In this document: piece by piece, positions 1 to 6,747 of the stretch
How positions within the stretch are numbered: the first letter of the stretch is position 1
Layout: every line of letters starts with the position of its first letter
Source: Victivallis vadensis
Lineage (GTDB): Bacteria > Verrucomicrobiota > Lentisphaeria > Victivallales > GWF2-50-93
DNA: 9,636 nucleotides
Assembly: GCA_020718525.1 (NCBI GenBank)
Contig: DYRX01000159.1
Span: forward strand, 1 to 9,636
Direction: 5' to 3'
Translations under genes and position numbers: made by a program
The notes under the pieces: generated by a model
The model's database searches: none
Told to the model about the DNA's origin: nothing
Seen by the model: only the letters and a program-made list of their open reading frames with translations

Positions 1-113
1 AGCCGACAAGGTGGTCGCTGTACAACTCGTTCACCGAGACCGCGAAGAAGTACAGCCCGGCGAGGGCGGACCAGTGCTACAGGCGGCTGGCGAAGCTGTT
101 CGGATTAGACTAG
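1..113 (+). CDS. C-terminal end of a protein, possibly DUF932 phage/plasmid-like (5' truncated)
   Basis: Reading from base 3, the frame stays open for 36 codons to a TAG at 111-113. The peptide contains RWSLYNSFTETAKKYSPAR and ends in FGLD. A Trp/Tyr-Asn-x-x-Thr-Glu segment just before the C-terminus reminds me of DUF932 phage/plasmid-like proteins, but this is recollection of a pattern and the fragment is too short to prove it. The stretch is about 62% G+C (68 of 110 bases by hand count), much richer than the following kilobase, and its codons favour C or G in third position. It therefore looks like a different sequence background from the downstream cluster. A terminator follows closely, so this gene is probably not co-transcribed with anything else in the window. 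Confidence 0.5.
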   Translation, partial: PTRWSLYNSFTETAKKYSPARADQCYRRLAKLFGLD

Positions 114-130
114 GCCTGAACCGGGGGAAG

Positions 131-161
131 GAGGCATGCGGAGACGCAGCGCCTCTTTTTT
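131..161 (+). terminator. Rho-independent terminator
   Basis: GAGGC (131-135) pairs with GCCTC (151-155). Inside that, TGCG (137-140) pairs with CGCA (145-148) around a GAGA loop, leaving a small internal bulge. Six T residues follow directly at 156-161. It lies 18 bases after the TAG of the upstream gene and should end that transcript. Confidence 0.8.
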
Positions 162-242
162 AGCTGTGGAGAGGAATGATCCTGGTTCTATTGGAGCGTG
201 AAGGCTTCTTCAAAGCACGGCAGGGACACCTAATGAATCCGT
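162..242. other. Short non-coding gap after the terminator
   Basis: No convincing gene, tRNA or direct repeat is visible here. A 32-codon plus-strand frame starts at 176 behind a GGAGAGG-like sequence, but it runs antisense into the better-supported minus-strand gene at 243-437, so I do not call it. Confidence 0.4.
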
Positions 243-437
243 CTACATGGATTGTATCAGCACCATACGCTTGATATCATATATCTTTACCCTTTTCATC
301 TTTGTAACCACTTGCACTGTCTCACCTACAATAGTTGCGCTCGCGGCATTGTCACACAACGTTCCTTGCAAAAATCCATTTCTGTAGACCTTTACTCTTT
401 CATTGTCGACCCTTACAAAATAGATTGGATCCTTCAT
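243..437 (-). CDS. Small hypothetical protein, 64 aa
   Basis: The frame extends further upstream, but the start is placed at the ATG complementary to 435-437. On the minus strand that ATG is preceded by AAAGGAGGGA (bases 441-450), one of the best ribosome-binding sites in the window. The protein starts MKDPIYFVRVDNERVKVYR and ends in IQSM. It has no Cys-pair motif, signal peptide or membrane span. Alternating hydrophobic residues (YFVRV, VKVYRNG, ATIVGETVQVV, KRVKIYD) suggest a small all-beta protein built from short strands and turns. I recognise the general style, since many bacterial genomes carry short orphan proteins of this kind, but no named family. It lies 81 bases downstream of the broken minus-strand frame at 519-836 and may share its transcript. 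Its function is unknown. Confidence 0.65.
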   Translation of the reverse strand: MKDPIYFVRVDNERVKVYRNGFLQGTLCDNAASATIVGETVQVVTKMKRVKIYDIKRMVLIQSM

Positions 438-518
438 ACGTCCCTCCTTTTTAGTTGCGACTCTCTTGATGCGGACATAAGCCGAGACTTTATTAGTGCA
501 TCTGATCATGTTTGCGGC

Positions 519-836
519 TTAAACACTTGCTACCCAAATCCCAGTCTTATTATTTATAGCCCATCGAGAACAAATGTCAAGTCTCGCATCATTTTGCATA
601 GTTTCCAGTGCGTCCGTGACCGCCAGCACTATGAATCGGCGTTCCGGCTTCATCGGATCCCACCCTTTCAGCAATGCTTTTGACTGTTTATAAAATATCT
701 CCTCTCCTTCACCTGTTGGCGTTTCAAAGTACTTGACTGGACATTCAATAAAAACGGTATTCAGGACTTCTCCACCCTAAATCTGTATCAAATGACTCGG
801 TATCTCGACGCCAAAAATGATATGGAATTTAAAGGG
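519..836 (-). pseudogene. Broken minus-strand reading frame, hypothetical
   Basis: On the minus strand, a frame of 85 codons (776 down to the TAA at 519-521) has protein-like composition, with segments such as VFIECPVKYFETP, KGWDPMKPERRFIVLAVTDALE and SRWAINNKTGIWVASV. It has no ATG, GTG or TTG near its 5' end; the first ATG falls at codon 42. Immediately upstream, across a TAG at 777-779, the same frame continues for 19 more sense-like codons (FGVEIPSHLIQI) to a TGA at 837-839. The simplest reading is a gene that has lost its 5' end and gained an in-frame stop. Alternatives are a CTG start at codon 5 or a sequencing error at the TAG. I do not recognise the family. Confidence 0.4.
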
Positions 837-939
837 TCAGCTTGAAAATAAAAATTGACGATTAATACTAGGATGTGGAGAGACTGTCATATTTTAACAT
901 TAAGTGGTGAAAGGCAAAGATTTACTAAAGGAGCGCGAT
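837..939. promoter_or_regulatory. AT-rich divergent intergenic region with candidate promoters
   Basis: This region separates the minus-strand remnant from the plus-strand operon. On the minus strand, ATGACA (890-885) and TATTAA (867-862) are 17 bases apart and resemble a sigma-70 promoter facing the minus genes. On the plus strand, TTGAAA (842-847) and AATACT (864-869) are 16 bases apart and form a weaker match facing the operon. The two would overlap, which would allow mutual interference. Both are matches by eye only. Confidence 0.3.
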
Positions 940-1371
940 ATGTGTGAAAATTTTGACATAGCTGGTGTGGTAGACGCTATTAACCAAAATCAAGTGCGAG
1001 GGCCTGCGAATCGAAACAACAATTTTGTTGCTTGCTGCCCTCGAACCGGATCTCTATGGCACGGCGATTGGAGGAACCCTGACCTCGGTCGTCGTTTCGG
1101 AAGCGAGACTTCTCCCAATCATTGGGCATCGGTAATGAAAGACCAGTTGGTCGTCAACCACATAAGGTTCTCTCCAATAACCACCAAAGAGCAGAATGGG
1201 AATGAATATATTGATATTCCGCCTAGCGTCATTGGGAGCAACGGTAGAAAATCATTTTTGCTATTTAAATTAAGTCTTTTTGTGCATCCCAATAATTTAA
1301 ATAGATTTGAAGCATATGGGAATTTGCCGGAAAAAATCATTGAAAAAATACGATCTTTGAACATTAACTAG
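940..1371 (+). CDS. Hypothetical protein, 143 aa, first gene of the operon
   Basis: The frame opens at a GTG at 904, but I choose the ATG at 940 because AAAGGAG (927-933) sits seven bases upstream and nothing comparable precedes the GTG. The protein starts MCENFDIAGVVDAIN. The middle contains a conspicuous polar and aromatic stretch, VACCPRTGSLWHGDWRNPD, with an adjacent Cys pair and several Trp/His residues. A hydrophobic segment near residues 111-120 (FLLFKLSLFV) fits a buried strand better than a membrane helix. The C-terminus is a short charged helix (LPEKIIEKIRSL). There is no signal peptide and no family I recognise. It lies 69 bases before the next gene on the same strand and is probably the first cistron of the cluster. 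As a small, poorly conserved first gene it could be an accessory or sensing component, but that is only positional inference. Confidence 0.7.
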   Translation: MCENFDIAGVVDAINQNQVRGPANRNNNFVACCPRTGSLWHGDWRNPDLGRRFGSETSPNHWASVMKDQLVVNHIRFSPITTKEQNGNEYIDIPPSVIGSNGRKSFLLFKLSLFVHPNNLNRFEAYGNLPEKIIEKIRSLNIN

Positions 1372-1440
1372 CGATGAGAAGCAAAGGGGAGATGTCAATA
1401 GGGTGACAAAGTAAATGTCTGAACGTGCAAGGAGATTGAA

Positions 1441-2541
1441 ATGTGCATAGATGAAATGATCCAACGCAATATTAGAGTCATCAGAGGAGAAGAAAAAGGT
1501 TGTATAGAAAATGACTTCTACGAATATCTGAAAGACAAATTCAAGCGCAAGACGTTTTCCGTCCAATCGTCAGAAAAATTTCAGGACAGAGATGAGGACA
1601 GTGGCTCTGTTGTCCCCCAAGGAGCTGGGGATGACATGGAGAGCCTGCATGAATTTTATTTTAAGCTTGTAACAGGAAATATCTCAGGAAGCATCAGAAG
1701 CTCTTCAGATATGCACAGAGAGATAGAACGATTCCTTGCAGAAAGCAGAAGCCCTGAACGCAAAAAGCTATGGGATAAACTGAGCGAAGCTCTCCTAAGT
1801 CTTGAAAAGAAAGGCGCAGTTTCCCGTAATCCAAAGTTCAAGGGCTATAACAATAGCAACAGCACGCCTTGGTCGCTCAAGGGCAATGAGGGAAAAACTG
1901 CGGATGAAGCAAACTACCTCGAGAAACAAGCAGAAATAGGGATTTTCACACCGGTAAAAAGATCCGCCAATAGTTCTAGGAAACCAGATATAATCCCATT
2001 AAGCTCTGCTGAAAAGCTCATATCTTCCATTCTCAAAATACTTGGAGGAGAGGTCCATATGTCGCGCATATGCGAACTCGCCAAGAATCACGTCGTCTTT
2101 CTCAGAACTGAATCCCTTCAGCAAGATCTGGGAAACGGTTCCGATGACGCTCAGACCATCGAAGACCGTATCCCCTCTCCAGAAAGTGAAGATGAGATGG
2201 GCATTTTCATCGGAGATGAAGTGCTGGCAAGGGGAGAAATGGCATGGAAAAAGATACTTTCCGTAAAGCGCAAGGGAATCCAGGGGGAAAAGATATTTTG
2301 CCTGTATCTCATCCCAAAGGACATACAGGGAAAACGGATCAGGCAATCCCAGTTTGGTGCGGATGCCACTGTCAGCATGGTCTACAAGGATATATTGGGA
2401 ATTCTCAAGGAGGAACTCTGCGTGGAACGAAGGACGACCGGGAGACCTGAGTCCACACGCCTTATCGAATCCATACAAAAGAAAACAATTTCATATTTGA
2501 ATTCAAAGTGTTCGGAAATTGGCATGGATACCGGCTTATGA
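1441..2541 (+). CDS. Hypothetical protein with possible winged-helix regions, 366 aa
   Basis: The ATG at 1441 follows AAGGAG (1429-1434) at a spacing of six. The protein is soluble and charged. Residues 65-148 read as two or three helices followed by an L-x-x-L-x-x-K-G-x-V-x-R turn (around 118-129) and a beta-hairpin-like stretch ending STPWSLKG, which resembles a winged helix-turn-helix with its wing. A second helix-rich block at 187-225 (LSSAEKLISSILKILGG, then MSRICELAKNHVVFL) could be another such domain. The acidic, low-complexity stretch 230-256 looks like a linker, and the C-terminal third is mixed alpha/beta (IFCLYLIPKDIQG). A nucleic-acid-binding or regulatory role is therefore plausible but rests on pattern alone; I know of no named family. 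It ends 30 bases before the next gene and is probably co-transcribed with it. Confidence 0.85.
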   Translation: MCIDEMIQRNIRVIRGEEKGCIENDFYEYLKDKFKRKTFSVQSSEKFQDRDEDSGSVVPQGAGDDMESLHEFYFKLVTGNISGSIRSSSDMHREIERFLAESRSPERKKLWDKLSEALLSLEKKGAVSRNPKFKGYNNSNSTPWSLKGNEGKTADEANYLEKQAEIGIFTPVKRSANSSRKPDIIPLSSAEKLISSILKILGGEVHMSRICELAKNHVVFLRTESLQQDLGNGSDDAQTIEDRIPSPESEDEMGIFIGDEVLARGEMAWKKILSVKRKGIQGEKIFCLYLIPKDIQGKRIRQSQFGADATVSMVYKDILGILKEELCVERRTTGRPESTRLIESIQKKTISYLNSKCSEIGMDTGL

Positions 2542-2571
2542 AGGAATTAACAAGAGGGGATAATAGTACCG

Positions 2572-3582
2572 ATGAAATCTAGCATACACGCAAATATGAG
2601 GTTGCCTGAAAGCATCCTGGCAGCACTCGATGTCAAACCGAAAAGATTTGATGCCATCACGTCTTTACCAGAAGCATCCAAGGACGAGATCTCCACTGGC
2701 CAGATTTGGCACCCGGCAAGACCGCCCATCAAAGAGGGCTCATATTCTCTGCTTGTAGTAGAAATGCTCCATGATGGCTTTTTCAATGCATGCCCTGCTT
2801 TCATATGGACAGAAAAATGGGGACCGTCCGATACCATCCTCCCTAAGAGATTTGGCATTAGAATGGCTGTCTCATTTGAAATGGAAGCCACATTTTCCAA
2901 GGAATGCATTGGTGCCTGTGCAGGTGTGCTTTGCAAAGATCTTTTCAATCATGTCCTCGATTGCCGAAAATACATCAGAAATGGGAAGACGGGCAGTCGG
3001 CCTCCTCAATTCATGCCAGGCCCTGAATATCTAGACGACATGGATACAAGATTTGTGTATCACGAAGCGATACTAAATGACATTGAAGAGCTCCAGCAGT
3101 ATGTTTGGCGGAGGATTTATGCTAATGAGGAAATTGAAGAGCTCCAGCAGGATGTTTGGCGGAGGATTTATGCTAATGAGGAAGGGGGAAAGACCAAAGC
3201 GCGATCTGAATATATTTTTACGGTTTTTTCAAGTGACATCGCGCAAAATCATGAATATGCCTTGGCGGCGAAATCTCACGAAAAATTCCCTGCACATGGC
3301 TCCTTTTCTACCGTAAAACCGAAGGGCTTAAGCATCGTCTTTACCGAAGATTCCGACAGACTCTGGGTCTATATTAACATCTTTAAGGGGGGCGAACCGT
3401 CCAGCTCTCTAGACGGCGCCACTGTATTTGACTCAAAGAGCGGCACTGCGCTAGGAAAGATTAGCAATGGAAACGCAAAAATACAGAAGGACAAGTTCCA
3501 GAACAATATTTGGATCGAAGATGCGAGTGGCCGACCAGTCCAGGTCCGAGTGGAAAAAATGGGAAGGAAGGCAATTAAATGA
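2572..3582 (+). CDS. Hypothetical protein with internal tandem duplication, 336 aa
   Basis: It starts at the ATG at 2572; an AGAGGGG at 2553-2559 is a rather distant SD (12 bases). Residues 42-130 begin GQIWHPARPP, followed by the strand SLLVVEML and a D-x-x-L-P-x-x-x-G stretch ending in a helix near LFNHVL. This layout faintly recalls SH3-like barrels of the PemK/MazF type, but I see no proof of that. Residues 171-187 and 188-204 are two copies of one 17-residue helical unit (IEELQQ-V-WRRIYANEE) differing only at Tyr/Asp. The C-terminal 120 residues are beta-rich, with YIFTVFSS, LSIVFTED and LWVYINIF. No membrane segment or signal peptide is seen. The last codons overlap the next gene by four bases (ATGA), so the two products are probably made together and may interact. 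Its function is unknown. Confidence 0.85.
   Translation: MKSSIHANMRLPESILAALDVKPKRFDAITSLPEASKDEISTGQIWHPARPPIKEGSYSLLVVEMLHDGFFNACPAFIWTEKWGPSDTILPKRFGIRMAVSFEMEATFSKECIGACAGVLCKDLFNHVLDCRKYIRNGKTGSRPPQFMPGPEYLDDMDTRFVYHEAILNDIEELQQYVWRRIYANEEIEELQQDVWRRIYANEEGGKTKARSEYIFTVFSSDIAQNHEYALAAKSHEKFPAHGSFSTVKPKGLSIVFTEDSDRLWVYINIFKGGEPSSSLDGATVFDSKSGTALGKISNGNAKIQKDKFQNNIWIEDASGRPVQVRVEKMGRKAIK
3082..3183 (+). repeat. 51-bp perfect-frame tandem duplication inside a CDS
   Basis: Copy 1 is 3082-3132 and copy 2 is 3133-3183, directly abutting. They match at 50 of 51 bases; the only difference is T versus G in the seventh codon (TAT Tyr, GAT Asp). The length is 17 codons, so the reading frame is kept. 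The near-identity, including silent positions, indicates a recent duplication or an assembly artefact. Confidence 0.97.
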
Positions 3583-5555
3583 GTCTAAGGAGTCTCTTTG
3601 ACATCTGCATCCGTTTTCCAGAATCTGTATGCTTCCTTCTCGATTCCGAGATAGCAAATCTGATAGGTGCGAAAAATTACCTAGATGAGTCCATCAGCGC
3701 CAAAATTCAGGCTGAAGTCATTTTCCGTCGCTGGCTCTATCGTGAAACCCCTTCAGAAAAGAATTTAAGCGAGAGGCTTCATCAGATCAGCGAAATACGG
3801 ACCGCATCCGACCTCTGCAAATTCAATCCGCCCGAATCCGACGAACTTGGCATAGCACTAAAAACAAAACTCTATAATTTTCTCGATGCCGACGGAATAA
3901 TTCCTGTTGTCAGACGAAAGCAATCCTTCCCACTCTCCTTCGAGCTTATCAAATCTCAGAGAGTCGAGGTGATTGACTCTCATGGAATAAAGCATGCCAA
4001 ATGGACAGAGAGCGTCAGTTCGATAAAGTCCGATGATTTTACAGGATGGACGGTCAAGCTTCACTGCGCCCTGCCGGATATGATAGAGAGTGACCAGGCA
4101 GAGTCCTTTTGTCCTTGTGGAGACAGCTTCCATCTTCCTGTTTTCATGGCGTTGCGTAGGGAGCTAGGCCATATGGAATTCAACCCGCTCGAAGTCATAT
4201 TCACGGGAAGTCTCTCTGAAGGAAGACTGTGCAAAGTTGATGGCGTAGATGCTAAGCGTGCAATGGCTGGCAGAATGGGGGCCAAGCTTTTCCTGGCTCC
4301 ACAACAGCCTAGAGATTCAAGTCGAGTATCATCTCTACCGCTTCATATCAGCATCCAAGATGTCGAGAAAAAGATAATTGAAATTCTCGGCGAAAAAGGA
4401 CTGTCAAATCTTGATTGGAGAAAATGCTGTGAGAGAATGAAATCCCTCGACAAAGATGTCCACTATGGAATGATTCCTCTCAAGACATCTGCACTTCCAC
4501 GCGTTGAACGATATGAGGCTGTCTTCAGAGAATCAGAGGAACTTGAGGATCAACTTCTTGATGCGCTTATGCTCAAGTCTCTCATATATTGTGAAACAGG
4601 CGATACAGTTAGATCAATTGAACTGAACAAGGAATGTAAAACGATTGCCCGCAGGAAAAAACTCCATGAAAAATACTACGGACTCGCGATACACCACTTG
4701 GTCAATCTCACCGACTGCGGAAAGTTCGCAGAGGCCGAAGATTTCAGCGGAAAATATCTTTCGGTCTCTCAGATGAAACGGGAGATCGGCAACAACGCCC
4801 AGCTCCATAAGCTTCTCATGCAGTTAAACGGTACGCTCGGTCAGCTCTATCTATACGGTGCCATGGCAGGACAGTTCGGCAAATCGGCGATGAAAAAGTC
4901 TCTGTCCCATATAGAAGAGGCTCTCGGAATCGCCATGACTCACGACGAAAATATATATGAAATCTGCAAAGACACGAACTATCTCCATCTGTGGTATGCC
5001 ATAAACAAATTCGACAGCAAGGATGAAAATGATGCATATGAGAATGCCTTGAAGCAGATAAGCTCTCTCGAGAACGGGGATGAGAAGCTGAAGAACTTGA
5101 GCTATCTCTATCGCCAGAAGTGGTTCGGCGCATATCGGAATTTCCTTTTGACTGGAAAAATCCCAGAATGGCGTAAGGAATCCATCTACGGCATCCCTGA
5201 CCTGAGGAATGCGGAGGGATGGACCTTATCTATGGTCCTAAAGTATAAAGGAGCCTTCCTTGCCACTGAGGGGCACCGCGATGACGCCTGCAAGACATTT
5301 GAGTCCTCTATGGAGATCCTCTCCAAACACGAGGAATGCATTCTCAACCGTCTGGATGGCATGACCGTCGCCGTCCAAGCCTGGCGGAGTCTAAGGGGAA
5401 GCAGACACGATGCATTCGCAGAAGAATGCCATAAATCAGCCCTGGAATTCTTCGAGAGGAAGGACATTCTCGAGCATTATAAATTCGCTTCCGCCTGGCG
5501 GGACTACCTCTCAGGCAGGTGCAAATCTGACCCGCAAATTGGATATCAGTACTGA
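3579..5555 (+). CDS. Stand-alone Lon-like (S16) protease fused to helical-repeat C-terminus, 658 aa
   Basis: The ATG at 3579 overlaps the preceding TGA (ATGA), with an AAGGAAGG upstream inside the previous gene, which suggests translational coupling. Residues 105-260 match a Lon proteolytic domain. CGDSFHLPVFMALRREL (180-196) corresponds to the Lon GxSAG-helix segment with Ser183. VIFTGSLSEGRLCKVDGVDAK (206-226) and GAKLFLAP (234-241) correspond to the Lon strand-turn-helix carrying the catalytic Lys, here Lys226. The Ser-Lys spacing of 43 equals that of E. coli Lon (Ser679/Lys722). No Walker A or B motif is present, so there is no AAA+ motor. Residues 1-100 are helical and unassigned. From about 305 to 645 the protein is almost wholly helical with A-x-x-x-Y/L-G-type repeats, like TPR or a related alpha-solenoid, and would serve in binding partners or substrates. 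Lon-like domains without a linked AAA+ unfoldase occur in defence proteins such as CRISPR-associated CalpL. The likely role is regulated cleavage of a specific partner; the target is unknown. Confidence 0.85.
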   Translation: MSLRSLFDICIRFPESVCFLLDSEIANLIGAKNYLDESISAKIQAEVIFRRWLYRETPSEKNLSERLHQISEIRTASDLCKFNPPESDELGIALKTKLYNFLDADGIIPVVRRKQSFPLSFELIKSQRVEVIDSHGIKHAKWTESVSSIKSDDFTGWTVKLHCALPDMIESDQAESFCPCGDSFHLPVFMALRRELGHMEFNPLEVIFTGSLSEGRLCKVDGVDAKRAMAGRMGAKLFLAPQQPRDSSRVSSLPLHISIQDVEKKIIEILGEKGLSNLDWRKCCERMKSLDKDVHYGMIPLKTSALPRVERYEAVFRESEELEDQLLDALMLKSLIYCETGDTVRSIELNKECKTIARRKKLHEKYYGLAIHHLVNLTDCGKFAEAEDFSGKYLSVSQMKREIGNNAQLHKLLMQLNGTLGQLYLYGAMAGQFGKSAMKKSLSHIEEALGIAMTHDENIYEICKDTNYLHLWYAINKFDSKDENDAYENALKQISSLENGDEKLKNLSYLYRQKWFGAYRNFLLTGKIPEWRKESIYGIPDLRNAEGWTLSMVLKYKGAFLATEGHRDDACKTFESSMEILSKHEECILNRLDGMTVAVQAWRSLRGSRHDAFAEECHKSALEFFERKDILEHYKFASAWRDYLSGRCKSDPQIGYQY

Positions 5556-5676
5556 TTCGTATTCTACAGCAATTCTAATTGTCCTTGCAGTACATCTTCA
5601 ATAAAATTTAACTCGGATGTCGGAATTTCAGCACGTAAACTCCTTATGAATATGTCAACAAATATAAGGATTTGCG
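5556..5676 (+). promoter_or_regulatory. Intergenic gap with candidate internal promoter before the kinase
   Basis: This 121-base AT-rich gap is the largest inside the cluster. TTGTCC (5579-5584) and TAAAAT (5602-5607) are 17 bases apart, a fair sigma-70 match that would start transcription about 60 bases before the kinase ATG. AAGGA (5666-5670) is the kinase ribosome-binding site. No terminator hairpin is seen, so readthrough from the upstream genes is likely too. Confidence 0.35.
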
Positions 5677-6747
5677 ATGCTATCAACAAGTTCTTCCGCA
5701 TATTATTCATCAAGCGAAATGTTTTCAGGCACAAGCGACGAAGGCATGCTTGCAGATTCGGACGAATGCATTGTTTACGACTGCAACAAGGTCCCGAAAA
5801 CGCTGGGAAAGAGGCTTGCCAGAGGAGGAGAGGGTTCGGTTTATCCGCTTTCTGAGAACGACGATATCCTTGTGAAGATATATCATGGACACGATTCTTT
5901 TAACGCGGATACTAATTCGCTTCGCAGTGAAAAGATATCCCACATGCGCGGGATGCAGGAGCTTGTCAGCAACCCTAAACTTGCATGGCCAAGACTAAGC
6001 ATTTTCAACAGATCTGGAATCTGTATCGGCTATGCCATGAGACGGCAGGGGGGCTTTCCGCTTCATACACTTTGCCAGCCTCAACTGCTCAGAGAGCGCT
6101 TTCCTGGGTGGACCAGACAGAACATTGTCAATGTGTCCCTGAAGATTGTCAGGATTATAAAGGAATTGCACCGCAACTATGTGATAATGGGCGACATAAA
6201 TCCGGGCAACATCCTTGTCGGTGCCGATGGCGAAGTCGGACTTATAGACTGCGACAGCTACCAGATATCTGAACGCGGCTCCCTATATCCCTGCCCGGTG
6301 GGAGTGCCTGTCTTTCTTGCGCCTGAGCTAATTGGCAGGGGCGATCTGTCAAAAATCCGAAGGGGGGTAGTGCATGAGCTTTTTTCAGTTGCAATAATCC
6401 TCTTCAAAGTTCTCACAGTTGGAAGACATCCCTATGACCGTATCGGCGGTGGCGATCCTGTCGAAAATCTGAAATCAGGCCAGTTCGCTCTGGCCGATGG
6501 TGCTTGCGGCACATTTCCAAAAGGTCCTTGGTTCAACATATGGAGCCATCTGCCATATAGGATAAAAGAGCTTTTCATCCGGACATTCAGAGACGGGCAC
6601 AGGCTGATTGCAAAAAGACCGCAGATGACAGAGTGGGAAGATTCCCTCTCAATTTATGAAAGAGAAATCTTAAAGGGCTGGCATTCCAACGAAATAATGC
6701 CCGCAAAGAGAAAAGAACCAAAAAAATACAGCAGGAGTTGTGCATGA
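5677..6747 (+). CDS. Ser/Thr protein kinase of the TerY-P triad (YegI-like), 356 aa
   Basis: The start at 5677 has AAGGA six bases upstream. The N-terminal 40 residues are Ser-rich and probably disordered, a possible autophosphorylation site. The kinase domain spans about 44-320. The glycine loop is ARGGEGSVY (48-56) and the ATP-binding Lys is K67 in LVKIYH. The catalytic loop is MGDINPGNIL (171-180) with Asp173 and Asn178, the metal-binding Asp191 lies in LIDCDSYQ, and APE is at 215-217. HRD is replaced by MGD and DFG by DCD; this is usual for the YegI/TerY-P kinases, which read GD-x-N and ID-x-DS-F/Y-Q, and all catalytic residues remain, so it should be active. A basic C-terminal tail (KRKEPKK) follows. 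No membrane span is seen. The gene overlaps the phosphatase gene by four bases (ATGA), so kinase and phosphatase are made in a fixed ratio and very likely act on common substrates. Confidence 0.92.
   Translation: MLSTSSSAYYSSSEMFSGTSDEGMLADSDECIVYDCNKVPKTLGKRLARGGEGSVYPLSENDDILVKIYHGHDSFNADTNSLRSEKISHMRGMQELVSNPKLAWPRLSIFNRSGICIGYAMRRQGGFPLHTLCQPQLLRERFPGWTRQNIVNVSLKIVRIIKELHRNYVIMGDINPGNILVGADGEVGLIDCDSYQISERGSLYPCPVGVPVFLAPELIGRGDLSKIRRGVVHELFSVAIILFKVLTVGRHPYDRIGGGDPVENLKSGQFALADGACGTFPKGPWFNIWSHLPYRIKELFIRTFRDGHRLIAKRPQMTEWEDSLSIYEREILKGWHSNEIMPAKRKEPKKYSRSCA

Noticed and set aside
176..274. 32-codon plus-strand frame with a GGAGAGG-like SD
   Set aside because: Very short, overlaps the end of the minus-strand gene, and shows no recognisable protein character.
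252..683. 143-codon plus-strand frame
   Set aside because: It lies antisense to the minus-strand small gene with an excellent SD and to the broken frame. It has no SD of its own, and its Ser/His/Cys-rich composition looks like an antisense shadow.
1415..1450. 11-codon ORF overlapping the start of the 366-aa gene
   Set aside because: Too short, with only a weak SD; the downstream gene has its own good SD, so no leader function is needed.
1999..2478. 159-codon minus-strand frame
   Set aside because: Antisense to the well-supported 366-aa gene, with no SD or operon context.
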